This document shows, one piece after another, positions 16,560 through 25,630 of a stretch of 64,000 nucleotides of DNA (position 1 is the stretch's first letter; each line of letters opens with the position of its first letter). The stretch comes from an uncultured Pirellulaceae bacterium. GTDB lineage: Bacteria; Planctomycetota; Planctomycetia; Pirellulales; Pirellulaceae. Position numbers and translations under genes: made by a program. The notes beneath the pieces are model-generated. The model made no database searches. It saw only the letters and a program-made list of their open reading frames with translations, and was not told where the DNA came from. Where the stretch lies: NCBI GenBank assembly GCA_938084685.1, contig CALKGE010000003.1, positions 225,898-289,897 on the forward strand, given 5' to 3'.

Positions 16560-18092
16560 TCAAACCAGTGGGAACAGCGTGGCGCCGATAAGCGTCGCTA
16601 CGAGTCCAACCGTTCCCATCACAATACTCATCGGAGTCACAGTACGTAACCCCTCCGCTTCGGTCATTCCACTCATTTTGCAGATAACCCAGAAGCCGCT
16701 GTCCGCCATCCAGGCAATAGGTTTTGAGCCACAGCCGACTGCCAAAGCGAGGTAGACGGGATGGTAAGGAAGCAGGTCTGGTTCCAGGGCCAGCGGCGCA
16801 AAAATACTGGCGACAGTAATCATTGCGACGGTCGATGAGCCCTGTGCAGTACGGATCAGGGTGGTAAGACAAAAGGCCATGACCAGAGTGCCAAGCGTAG
16901 CAGTATCTGCGCCGGAGCCAGCCACGAACTCTTTAATACCACTTTGCCGGATGGCCGATCCGAATCCTCCGCCGGCCGAGGTGATCAGGATGATGACACC
17001 ACCGCTGGCCAGGGCCCCTCCAATAGCCGTTGCCATTTTTTTGCGATCAATCCCGGGTCTGGAAATGAGCGTCGCCATGGCGATGGCGCCAGCCAGGATC
17101 AGTGCAATATTCTTGTCGCCCAGAGTTTTCACTGCGGGTTTGATAGATTCGATCCACGCAGCAGCCTGCTCATGCGAACTCAGGTTCTTATAGTACGTGT
17201 CCATGGCTGTGGCGGCGGCGATTAATAGGACTGGCAGGACGATTGGTAGCAGAGAGACAAAAAACGAGGGTAATTCGTTGTCGTCTTTCAGGGTTTGTGC
17301 TTCCAGGTCTTCCAGCTTGGCATCGGCACTGTCTCGTAACGGAACTTCCATTGTCCTGTTCCGCCAGGTAGCAAAGATAAGTCCGGCGACAGACGAACAG
17401 AGTCCTACGCAGCAACCGGCAATAATCATGGAAATGAGCGATACGTTGAATTCTTCCGCAACGATCAGCGGGCCGGGAGTGGGAGGAACCAGTGAGTGTG
17501 CCATGGAACCCCCAGCCACGATGGCCATGATATACAACACGTAGTTTTTGCCGACGCGGATACGAGTTGCTTTGGCAAGCGGGATCATAAGATAGAAAAC
17601 GGTGTCAAAAAATACGGGAATGGATAACAGGAAGCCGCTTCCCATAAAGGCGACTCCTGCATTTTTCTGACCTAGCCGTTTTAACACCGTACGAACGATT
17701 CGGTCGGCGGAACCGCTGTCGAGCATGCATTTGCCAATGATCGAAGCCATGGCAATCAGAATTCCGATCTTGCCACAGGTCGCGCCAAAGCCTTCTGCGA
17801 CCCGGGTCATGGCAGACTTCTTCTTGAAATTGGCTTTGTATTTTTCAAGGTAGTCCGATTTTGATTTGTCGTAGGCTGCCTGAGTACTGTTGGTGTCAGG
17901 AACTTTTCCGAAGAGTGATTCATATGATTTGATGGCGTCGTCAGTCGCATAGGTGTCCAATGCCGATTCGCTGGTGAGAAAGGCAGCCACCAGAGCCGCA
18001 AACAGTAAAGCCAGGAAAGCGTGAAGTTTACATACCAGAATGCCGGCAACGACGAGAACGATTGAGATAATCAGAATGATAATGGGGCTCAT
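16560..18092 (-). CDS. GntP-family permease (gluconate/organic acid:H+ symporter)
   Basis: 510-residue integral membrane transporter of the GntP family, which takes up gluconate and related sugar acids with protons. The family feature GGSMAHSLVPPTPGPL (~205-220) is clear. Other supporting segments are SIPVFFDTVFYLMIPLAK, GGFGSAIRQSGIKE, TTLIRTAQGSSTVAM and SKPIAWMADSGFWVICKMSG. Between the first two membrane segments and the rest there is a polar insertion (~45-95, KSDYLEKYKANFKKK) that classical GntP proteins lack. The substrate is inferred from the family only. It probably shares a transcript with the downstream methyltransferase gene. Confidence 0.92.
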   Translation of the reverse strand: MSPIIILIISIVLVVAGILVCKLHAFLALLFAALVAAFLTSESALDTYATDDAIKSYESLFGKVPDTNSTQAAYDKSKSDYLEKYKANFKKKSAMTRVAEGFGATCGKIGILIAMASIIGKCMLDSGSADRIVRTVLKRLGQKNAGVAFMGSGFLLSIPVFFDTVFYLMIPLAKATRIRVGKNYVLYIMAIVAGGSMAHSLVPPTPGPLIVAEEFNVSLISMIIAGCCVGLCSSVAGLIFATWRNRTMEVPLRDSADAKLEDLEAQTLKDDNELPSFFVSLLPIVLPVLLIAAATAMDTYYKNLSSHEQAAAWIESIKPAVKTLGDKNIALILAGAIAMATLISRPGIDRKKMATAIGGALASGGVIILITSAGGGFGSAIRQSGIKEFVAGSGADTATLGTLVMAFCLTTLIRTAQGSSTVAMITVASIFAPLALEPDLLPYHPVYLALAVGCGSKPIAWMADSGFWVICKMSGMTEAEGLRTVTPMSIVMGTVGLVATLIGATLFPLV

Positions 18093-18313
18093 GTAGCAAT
18101 CCGTCAGGGGAGGTTGGAGAGAAAACTGAGTAGGTAAGCTATTTGTTATAATCGCAAATCAGACAGGATTCACGAGTCAAATTGCTGTTGGTATTCGGCG
18201 AGCTGGCTGGGGGAGCTTGCTGAAGTTAATTCCATCTTTGTGATCAGGTAGTCTGTCGGTATGATGGCAATAGATTTAATCGTAGTAAATGCCCTGTGTT
18301 GGAGATGTAACCG

Positions 18314-21133
18314 GTGTATTTGAAATACAACCTGGTTTTTCTGTTACTGCTGCTGGTTCCGCCCGTATCAGCTCAACAGGAAGCGGTTCAGGTTGATCCT
18401 TCCCAAGCGAAACAATTGGAATTCTTTGAAAAAAGAATTCGTCCGGTTCTGGTGCAGCACTGCTACAAGTGTCACTCGCAGGATGCCGCGGAAAAGAATG
18501 AACTGCGAGGTGGACTGCTGCTGGATAGTCGTGCCGGCATCATGGCTGGCGGTGAAAGTGGGGCTGTGCTTGTACCCGGTAAACCAGATGAGGGTACGCT
18601 GCTTTCGTCGCTTAATTACGATCTCTATGAAATGCCTCCAGCAGGAAAGCTTCCGGCAGAAGTCATTGAGGACTTTCGTGTCTGGGTTGAGATGGGAGCG
18701 GTTGATCCACGAGAAGGTGAGGTAGCCAAATCAGCGGGGATTGACATTGAATCGGGGCGTCAGTTCTGGGCGTACCGTCCGATCGCCGCTGGCGAAGTGC
18801 CTCGTGTCAAAGGTGCGTCTACGGCAATTGATGCCTACATTGGCCGTGGATTGCAGCAGGCGGAATTGAGTGCTGCGCCGCAGGCGAGTCGGCAGGAGTT
18901 GATCAGGCGTCTTTACTATGATTTGATCGGATTGCCCCCTGCGCCGGAACAGATTCAGGCATTTGTGCAGAATCAAAGTGAACAGGCGTATGAGTCGTTA
19001 GTGGATGAATTGTTGAAGTCACCCCGGTTCGGTGAACGTTGGGGGAGACATTGGTTGGATGTTGTCAGGTACGCCGAATCAGTAACACTGCGGGGATTGA
19101 TTTATCCACAGGCCTGGCGTTATCGAGACTACGTGATTGAAAGTTTCAATGACGATGTGCCGGTCGACCAGTTTATTCGGCAACAGCTTTCCGGAGATTT
19201 GCTGGACGAGGAAAACTATGAGCAGCGTCGGAAAAACCTGATTGCCACAGGCTACCTGGCCATGGGGAATAATAATCTTGAAGATCAGGATAAAGCCAAG
19301 TTGAGAATGGACGCGGTGGACGAACAATTGGAGACCATCGGCAAAGGATTGTTAGGGCAAACGATTGGTTGTGCCCGGTGTCACGATCACAAATTCGACC
19401 CGATACCAACCAAAGATTATTACGCGTTGGCGGGAATTTTGAAAAGCACCGAGTCCATCATCAATGCGAATGTTGGCCGTTGGGTCGAGGCTGAACTCCC
19501 ACTACCTCCAGATCAGGTCGAAGAGGCAGAAAAGCTGGCTGCTCAGCTGGCTGGTGTGAAGAGCGAGTTGGCGAGACTGACCAAGGATACGAAGCTGGGA
19601 GTGATACGAGTTGAGGATGTTGTCGGGATTGTCGTTGATGATGTTGATTCCATCAGGACGGGATCCTGGAATAAGTCGACTTCCAATAAAACCTATGTCG
19701 GTCCCGGTTATCAGTACGCCAATGGAGGTGCAGCGAACACAACTGCTACGTTTGAACCTCCGACTGAGCTGGAAGGTGAATATGAAGTGCGGTTTGCATA
19801 CGCCTATGGAAGTAACCGCCCACCGTCACTTCCCGTTGAGGTTTGGGATGCGGATGGATCACGAGTGACGGTTCTTAATGAGACGACAGTTCCAGTGGTC
19901 GATGGTCACTTTGATTCACTGGGAATTTACCGCTTCGAAAAAGGGATGAAGCCCCGGGTGGTCGTTGATGTATCGAAAGCGAAAGGAGCTGTGGTGATCG
20001 ACGCCGTTCAGTTTCTCTCCAAAGAACTGCTGGCTCAGGAATCTCGGACCAGGGCTCCGGAAAGTGAAGACGACAAACAGGCAGTGGCAGCGCGGATAAA
20101 ACATTTGCAGGCGGAAGCTAAGAAGCTTGAATCGCAGATACCCGAAAAGGAAATATATATGACCGTTCGGGAACGCAAGGATGTGGAAGATACGCAGATT
20201 CATATTCGTGGTGATGTGCATAATCTGGGAGACGATGTTCCGCGAGGATTTTTAGAGGTGGCAACCTATGGTGAGCCCATTTTGATTTCTCAAGGGCAAA
20301 GCGGTCGGGTCGAGTTGGGGCGGTGGATTACCAGTGATACCAATCCATTGACGGCCAGAGTTTATGCCAATCGTGTATGGGGATGGTTGATCGGGTCCGG
20401 TTTGGTGCGCACGCCGGATAACTTCGGTATTACGGGGGAAGAGCCAACCCATCCAGAGTTGCTGGATTATCTGGCAACCCGGCTGAAGGAATCCGGTTGG
20501 TCAACCAAACAGCTGATTCGTGAAATTGTGACGTCCGATACCTACCAGCGGACATCTTCCGCGACGGCGGAATTGCGTGACGGAGATCCTGCAAACCGAT
20601 GGCTGGGTCGCATGAATCGAAAGCGGATGGATGCCGAAAGTATTCTGGATGCGATGTTGCAGGTTAGTGGCAAATTGGATTTGACGATGGGTGGGCCGAC
20701 CATCAAGAACGGTACGAATAATGATTACGATTACCCTCATCAAGGCTATCGCCGAGCAGTGTACTGGCCAGTATTTCGTAATTCGTTGCCCGATATTTTT
20801 CAGGTCTTTGATTATCCCAATCCAAGTATGGTGGTGGGGCAGCGGGATGTCTCCAGCACTTCGCCACAGGCATTGTTTATGCTCAATAATCCTCAGGTCA
20901 TGAGTTACTGTGAAATAGCAGCCGATCGATTTCTGGCGATGGCCGAGATCGATGAACCTGCTCGTTTCCGTCACGTTTCACTGGCAGTCCTGGGTCGTGA
21001 ACCAACCTCACGGGAATTAGAGATCGCGATGGCGTTTGTGAATCAAGGAGATTCTGAAATGCATCGTCGTGAAAGCTGGGCGCGTGTCATTCAGGCTGTA
21101 TTTGCATCGGTTGATTTTCGATATATTAAATAG
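18314..21133 (+). CDS. DUF1549/DUF1553 cytochrome-like protein (PSCyt1-PSD1) with golvesin-like insert
   Basis: 939-residue exported protein of a family greatly expanded in planctomycetes. The GTG at 18314 follows GGAG; the signal peptide ends near VSAQQ. The PSCyt1 part has a c-type haem motif CYKCH (~51-55) and ends with VWVEMGAVDPREG. DUF1549 (~160-370) contains LIRRLYYDLIGLPP, SPRFGERWGRHWLDVVRYAES and a second CARCHDHKFDPIPT. A beta-rich insert (~435-575, TYVGPGYQYANGG, FAYAYGSNRPP, VVIDAVQFLS) resembles golvesin C-terminal/carbohydrate-binding domains. DUF1553 (~665-930) has ANRVWGWLIGSGLV and TSPQALFMLNNP. Function is unproven; a role in polysaccharide breakdown is often proposed. Its DUF1501 partner is 61 bases downstream. 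Confidence 0.93.
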   Translation: MYLKYNLVFLLLLLVPPVSAQQEAVQVDPSQAKQLEFFEKRIRPVLVQHCYKCHSQDAAEKNELRGGLLLDSRAGIMAGGESGAVLVPGKPDEGTLLSSLNYDLYEMPPAGKLPAEVIEDFRVWVEMGAVDPREGEVAKSAGIDIESGRQFWAYRPIAAGEVPRVKGASTAIDAYIGRGLQQAELSAAPQASRQELIRRLYYDLIGLPPAPEQIQAFVQNQSEQAYESLVDELLKSPRFGERWGRHWLDVVRYAESVTLRGLIYPQAWRYRDYVIESFNDDVPVDQFIRQQLSGDLLDEENYEQRRKNLIATGYLAMGNNNLEDQDKAKLRMDAVDEQLETIGKGLLGQTIGCARCHDHKFDPIPTKDYYALAGILKSTESIINANVGRWVEAELPLPPDQVEEAEKLAAQLAGVKSELARLTKDTKLGVIRVEDVVGIVVDDVDSIRTGSWNKSTSNKTYVGPGYQYANGGAANTTATFEPPTELEGEYEVRFAYAYGSNRPPSLPVEVWDADGSRVTVLNETTVPVVDGHFDSLGIYRFEKGMKPRVVVDVSKAKGAVVIDAVQFLSKELLAQESRTRAPESEDDKQAVAARIKHLQAEAKKLESQIPEKEIYMTVRERKDVEDTQIHIRGDVHNLGDDVPRGFLEVATYGEPILISQGQSGRVELGRWITSDTNPLTARVYANRVWGWLIGSGLVRTPDNFGITGEEPTHPELLDYLATRLKESGWSTKQLIREIVTSDTYQRTSSATAELRDGDPANRWLGRMNRKRMDAESILDAMLQVSGKLDLTMGGPTIKNGTNNDYDYPHQGYRRAVYWPVFRNSLPDIFQVFDYPNPSMVVGQRDVSSTSPQALFMLNNPQVMSYCEIAADRFLAMAEIDEPARFRHVSLAVLGREPTSRELEIAMAFVNQGDSEMHRRESWARVIQAVFASVDFRYIK

Positions 21134-21194
21134 GTAAAGTTATACAGGCAGCGGGACAATGCTGCTGCATTTATTGGAAGGTTGAATCAGAGAT

Positions 21195-22622
21195 ATGAGT
21201 GGCTTGTTTATCAATCGACGTCAGGCACTGCAGCTTGCTTCATGCGGATTTGGGTCACTTGCCCTGTCCGGCTTGCTGGCTGATGATCAGTCTGTTCGTA
21301 TTGATAATCCATTAGCTGCCAAACGTCCGCATCATCCGGCTCGAGCGAAACGTATCATTTTTCTGTTTATGCAGGGTGGACCGAGTCAGGTTGATACGTT
21401 TGATTACAAACCCATCCTGGAAAAGCGGCACGGTGAGAAAATGCCGTTTGATGATGCGCGGGTCATCGCCAATACCGGTGAGCGGGGTAGCCAACAGACG
21501 TTAATGCAGTCGCCCTGGAAGTTTCGCCAGTATGGTGAATGTGGTCAGCCGGTGTCTGAGCTGTTCCCATCGATGGCAGAGCATGTCGACAAAATGTGTA
21601 TGATTCACAGCATGCACACCGAGGGAGTTGCCCATGGTCCAGCAACTCTTTTCCTGCATACCGGCACCACCAATTTTGTGCGTCCGTCAATGGGATCCTG
21701 GATCAGTTACGGGTTGGGATCCGAGAATGACAATTTGCCTGCGTTTGTTTCCATCGCGCCTTCTCCGGGGAATGGAGGAGCGCGGAATTACGGGAACGCT
21801 TTTTTGCCTCCCGTCCATCAGGGAACAACACTGGGAAGTGCTGGGCGTTCCGCCAGTGAAGCGAAAGTTAGAAATCTGGTAAACAAATCACTTTCCAGGT
21901 CCCAGCAGCAGGAGCAGTTCGAATTATTGCGGGATCTGAATGCAGAACAGATTGCCGAGCAAACAGGTGACAAGGAATTAGAGGCTGTTATTAGCTCCTA
22001 TGAACTCGCATGGCGTTTCCAGAATAATGCACCTGGAATTCTGGATGTTTCCCGGGAAACCCAAGCGACTCAGGAAATGTACGGTATGGATCGTCCAGAG
22101 ACGGTCGATTTTGGTACCCAGTGCCTGATGGCTCGTCGTTTGGCCGAGGCGGGCGTCCGCTATATTCAGGTTACCTATGGGGATGCCGGAGCGAATCCTG
22201 CCTGGGACCAGCATTCAAATCTTCCGAAGCATGCAGAGCACGCCAGAAAAGTTGATAAACCGATCGGTGGATTGCTTCAGGACCTGGCTCAGCGCGGGCT
22301 GCTTGAGGACACGCTGGTCTGGTTTGGTTCTGAGTTTGGACGTACTCCCTATTCGCAAAATAACGGTACGGGGCGGGATCATAATCCAATGGGCTTTACG
22401 ACATGGTTAGCCGGTGCAGGCGTCAAAGCTGGATTTAAGTATGGCGCTTCGGATGAGTTCGGGCACAAGGCCGTCGAGAATAAGCTGCATATGCACGACC
22501 TGCATGCCACGTTACTACACCTGTTGGGCGTCGATCACAAACGATTGACCTATCGCTATTCCGGAAGAGATTTCCGTCTGACAGATGTTCATGGTGAAGT
22601 GGCAACGGGGATATTCAGCTAA
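21195..22622 (+). CDS. DUF1501 family protein, Tat-exported
   Basis: 475-residue DUF1501 protein, the usual genomic partner of DUF1549/DUF1553 proteins. The twin-arginine-like signal is NRRQALQLASCGFGSLAL (~7-24). Family blocks include RIIFLFMQGGPSQVDTFDYK, MCMIHSMHTEGVAHGPA, RYIQVTYGDAGANPAWDQH, LVWFGSEFGRTPYSQN and GRDHNPMGFTTWLAGAG. The fold is alkaline-phosphatase/sulfatase-like, with metal-binding Asp and His in blocks such as GRDHNP; the substrate is unknown. With the upstream gene it probably forms a periplasmic unit. Confidence 0.93.
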   Translation: MSGLFINRRQALQLASCGFGSLALSGLLADDQSVRIDNPLAAKRPHHPARAKRIIFLFMQGGPSQVDTFDYKPILEKRHGEKMPFDDARVIANTGERGSQQTLMQSPWKFRQYGECGQPVSELFPSMAEHVDKMCMIHSMHTEGVAHGPATLFLHTGTTNFVRPSMGSWISYGLGSENDNLPAFVSIAPSPGNGGARNYGNAFLPPVHQGTTLGSAGRSASEAKVRNLVNKSLSRSQQQEQFELLRDLNAEQIAEQTGDKELEAVISSYELAWRFQNNAPGILDVSRETQATQEMYGMDRPETVDFGTQCLMARRLAEAGVRYIQVTYGDAGANPAWDQHSNLPKHAEHARKVDKPIGGLLQDLAQRGLLEDTLVWFGSEFGRTPYSQNNGTGRDHNPMGFTTWLAGAGVKAGFKYGASDEFGHKAVENKLHMHDLHATLLHLLGVDHKRLTYRYSGRDFRLTDVHGEVATGIFS

Positions 22623-22701
22623 GCCTGTCGGCCTCTTCCACGAGTTAACTCTGCTTCACATCCGTATTGATGAGTGAAGCCTTGAATCGCACTCGAGTCG
22701 T

Positions 22702-22742
22702 GCCGAATCCAGCCGAGTCCAGCCGAATCCAGCCGAGTCCAG
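22702..22742. repeat. Four tandem 10-bp units (two 20-bp units)
   Basis: Four consecutive copies of GCCGA(A/G)TCCA, alternating A and G at the sixth base, so the array is also two perfect 20-bp units. It lies in the 209-base gap between the convergent DUF1501 gene and the small symporter-partner gene. It shows no pairing expected of a simple terminator. Confidence 0.9.
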
Positions 22743-22831
22743 GCATATCACTTTGCTGAAGCTGAAGCGAAACTGTCCTGGTGAGGAGAGGTAAGAAGGT
22801 GAGACGATTTGCGGTTTGAATTCCGTAGTAA

Positions 22832-22987
22832 CTACTCTTCTTTGAGTTTCTTGAGCATGGTTTTAATTTCCTGCCAACCTTTGATCGAGACGATCACTGC
22901 TACGACGAAAAAGACTCCCAGGCCAGCATAAAGCAACGCCATCCAGAAATGAAACCAGACATCATATTGTTCTGTTACTTCAGGCAT
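22832..22987 (-). CDS. Small membrane partner of the SSS symporter, 51 residues
   Basis: A 51-residue protein: a short acidic N-terminus (MPEVTEQYDVW), one long hydrophobic helix (WMALLYAGLGVFFVVAVIV, ~15-33) and a basic/amphipathic tail (SIKGWQEIKTMLKKLKEE). Its ATG overlaps the stop of the symporter gene by 8 bases (ATGCCTGA), which implies translational coupling and a shared job. Several SSS transporters are known to have a tiny membrane subunit encoded next to them, which fits. It ends at a TAG (22832-22834). No named family is recognised. It would be missed by a usual length cutoff. Confidence 0.75.
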   Translation of the reverse strand: MPEVTEQYDVWFHFWMALLYAGLGVFFVVAVIVSIKGWQEIKTMLKKLKEE

Positions 22988-24602
22988 GGGGTGATGACTC
23001 CGTGTGAACTTCGCTTGAATTTGGTGGGTCAGGGAAAATTAGTGAGACAAGTATGAATAGTACGGTTGTCAGCCCTAGACTGAACAGGCCTACAACTGAA
23101 GAAGTGATATTGAGTTTCCAGTAGTCTGCGTCCAGATTGGCGAGAGCAGCGATGGACTCGATAACCAGGAGTCTCACAGGCTCGAGACCTAAAACAGCGG
23201 AGGCACCGACGATGAGTGCAGATAAAGCTCCAGCTCGACTTGCTGATTTCCAGTACAGACCGCCAAAAAGAACGACGATGGCTCCCGTTGCATAAATCGA
23301 ACCGGTGATCACCATGTAATCCCAGATTTTGTCGCTCCCTTCATAAAAGAGGCCCCAACCCCAGATAAAAGCTCCGATCAGGACGATGAAAATCCGAGTC
23401 AGAGTTATACGTTTCTGGTTACTTAAATCTTTTTGACAGCAGGCTCGCGCTACGGGAGCGACAACGTCCTGTGTTAAAACACTTGACCAGCAGAGTAGAT
23501 AACTGTCATGCGTCGACATGAAGGCAGCGATCATGGCAGCTACGATGAGTCCCAGCAAGCCTGTGGGAAGGACTTGTCCCAAAAAGGCAGGCATGGCATA
23601 AAGCCCAGCGTCCTTGATAGCTTCCTCACCAATAAACATTGAGGCAATGTCCGGGGAACTGTTGGTGAAGTACGTAAAGGCAGCGATTCCCCAGAACATG
23701 GGAATCAGAAAGCGGATTGTAAATGAAATGGCAGAAATGGTGTATTGCTTTTTGACAGCCTGCGGTGACTCCATGGCTAACGCGCGGGATACCGCAGTCG
23801 GCCAAACTGCGCATCCCACGATGCCGGCCGCGAAGAGTTGGAAGAGCACATAAGTGATTCCGAATTCACCTCCTTCGGCCATGGGATTGAAGCCGGCTGC
23901 TCCCATTCCTTCTGCGACTGCCGACTGCATTGGTGCCACTCCGATCTTGTTAATCGCCAGGAACGTGGTTGCGATGACTCCAAACGACAATACGACGAAT
24001 TGCGTGTAATCTGTCAGGATGACAGAGATCATGCCGCCGAGTACGGTGTAAACCAGAACGAGAACGAGCAGGACGGTCATGACGATCATGAGTGCGGTGC
24101 CATCAAGGGAAAGGCCAGTGGCACCGACGATGAACTTGGCTCCCACCTGCAGAAACAAGCCCATATTGAGAATTCCAGCTCCCGCCAGAATGATCCCTCC
24201 GATAATTCTCACATTTCTTCCATAACGCTTTTCATAGTATTCAGGAATGGTGAGAACTTTCTCTGCTCGTAACGGAGCCACTATGAATCCGGTCAGGCCA
24301 ACAAGTAAAGTTCCCACGCCTGCAATCACAGCCATATGAAAGGCTGCAAATCCTCCACGAAATCCGGATTGAGCCATGTACATGACTGTGATGAGTCCCA
24401 TTTCGGTACCGGTCATGGTGGCCACGCCCAGCCAGGGGCCAACACTTCTACCCGCCCCGATATAAGCAGTCATGCTTGTGACATACCGGGTCACCAGTAT
24501 TCCTATGACCAGTGAAATGGAAAGATAACAGCCGACGATGACCCAGTCGATGAACTGAAAATTGGAGAGTGAACTTAGATCGATAGCTGCAGTAGGGAAC
24601 AT
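22980..24602 (-). CDS. Sodium:solute symporter (SSS family)
   Basis: 540-residue transporter with about 13 membrane segments, of the SSS family (PutP/SglT/PanF). Supporting segments: DWVIVGCYLSISLVIGILVT at the start, YIGAGRSVGPWLGVATMTGT, EYYEKRYGRNVRIIGGI, VYTVLGGMISVILTDYTQF and AAFMSTHDSYLLCWSSVLTQD. The last is the conserved region around the sodium site (helix 8). The substrate cannot be read; monocarboxylates, amino acids and sugars are all transported by relatives. A 51-residue membrane protein overlaps the 3' end. It is divergently arranged with the SGNH hydrolase gene across a 125-base gap. Confidence 0.93.
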   Translation of the reverse strand: MFPTAAIDLSSLSNFQFIDWVIVGCYLSISLVIGILVTRYVTSMTAYIGAGRSVGPWLGVATMTGTEMGLITVMYMAQSGFRGGFAAFHMAVIAGVGTLLVGLTGFIVAPLRAEKVLTIPEYYEKRYGRNVRIIGGIILAGAGILNMGLFLQVGAKFIVGATGLSLDGTALMIVMTVLLVLVLVYTVLGGMISVILTDYTQFVVLSFGVIATTFLAINKIGVAPMQSAVAEGMGAAGFNPMAEGGEFGITYVLFQLFAAGIVGCAVWPTAVSRALAMESPQAVKKQYTISAISFTIRFLIPMFWGIAAFTYFTNSSPDIASMFIGEEAIKDAGLYAMPAFLGQVLPTGLLGLIVAAMIAAFMSTHDSYLLCWSSVLTQDVVAPVARACCQKDLSNQKRITLTRIFIVLIGAFIWGWGLFYEGSDKIWDYMVITGSIYATGAIVVLFGGLYWKSASRAGALSALIVGASAVLGLEPVRLLVIESIAALANLDADYWKLNITSSVVGLFSLGLTTVLFILVSLIFPDPPNSSEVHTESSPHA

Positions 24603-24727
24603 GAGCGGGACGGTGGTTGTGGTGGCGGTAGCTGCGGAACATGCATAATAGCTTACTGCGGGCAGCTATGTTAAATTGAATCAGCAAATTACGAGGAGAG
24701 CCCCATTTTCTGGCCTGAGGACTATTG

Positions 24728-25402
24728 ATGATAACGAGAAGCCGATTTTTGGAAGGGTCATTGAGCCTGTTGGCGATGGTGTTGTTCTGTACTTCCCTGC
24801 AGGCAGTTGAGCTCGTAAAGGTTGCTTGTGTCGGAGATAGTATTACCTACGGTGCCGCCATTCAGGATCGCGAAAATCGAAACTACCCGGTTCAACTGGG
24901 GCAACTGCTTGGCGATGGTTATGATGTGCGAAACTTTGGAGTGAATGGAGCGACTCTGCTAAAAAATGGGGATCTACCCTACTGGACTCGGCCACAATTC
25001 AAAATGGCGACGGAATTTCAACCAGATATTGTCATTATCAAACTGGGGACCAATGACAGTAAGCCTCAGAACTGGAAGTATGCGGATCGGTATGGTGACG
25101 ATTTGCAGGCAATGATCACTCACTTCCAGACGCTGGAATCCCGTCCACAGATTTTTGTCTGCCGCCCGGTTCCCGTGGCAACCGACCGGTGGGGAATTAC
25201 TGAGGCGGTCGTACACGACGAAGTGATCCCTGCACTGAACAGAGCGGTCAGGAAAACGAAAGGAGTGAAGGTGATTGATCTCTACAAAGTACTCGCTCCG
25301 CACCCTCAACTGATCCCCGATGGAGTCCATCCTAATGGCGAAGGAGCTGGACTCATGGCAGATGCGATCTATAAGCGTCTACGCCGCCTGCGTCTCAATT
25401 AG
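24728..25402 (+). CDS. Exported SGNH/GDSL hydrolase
   Basis: 224-residue secreted hydrolase of the SGNH superfamily. The ATG at 24728 has GAGG eight bases upstream and is preferred to the TTG just before it. The signal peptide is at ~1-27. Block I is VACVGDSITYGAAIQDRENR with the nucleophilic Ser. Block II Gly is in RNFGVNGATLL, block III is IIKLGTNDSKPQ, and block V is PDGVHPNGEGAGLMA with Asp and His. The layout matches acetylxylan-esterase or sialate-O-acetylesterase-like GDSL enzymes often exported by planctomycetes to deacetylate polysaccharides. The exact substrate is inference. Confidence 0.92.
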   Translation: MITRSRFLEGSLSLLAMVLFCTSLQAVELVKVACVGDSITYGAAIQDRENRNYPVQLGQLLGDGYDVRNFGVNGATLLKNGDLPYWTRPQFKMATEFQPDIVIIKLGTNDSKPQNWKYADRYGDDLQAMITHFQTLESRPQIFVCRPVPVATDRWGITEAVVHDEVIPALNRAVRKTKGVKVIDLYKVLAPHPQLIPDGVHPNGEGAGLMADAIYKRLRRLRLN

Positions 25403-25630
25403 ACTCAGCTACTGACGATTATTCCGGTTAAGCAGGTTTTTTCGGGAACAAACGGAGAATCGTTAACGTCTTAATGTTATGCCATAGGTGTTTTTTGATT
25501 TGCGCTGCGCTGGCGAGACATCAAAATGGTAAGAGCTCGCCTATCTTGTCCTGTTTGCGTAATGTGAAAGAATGGCGGTGCCCGGGTACTAGTCGGTATT
25601 ACTAATTTCTTCAACTCATCGAGACGCAAA

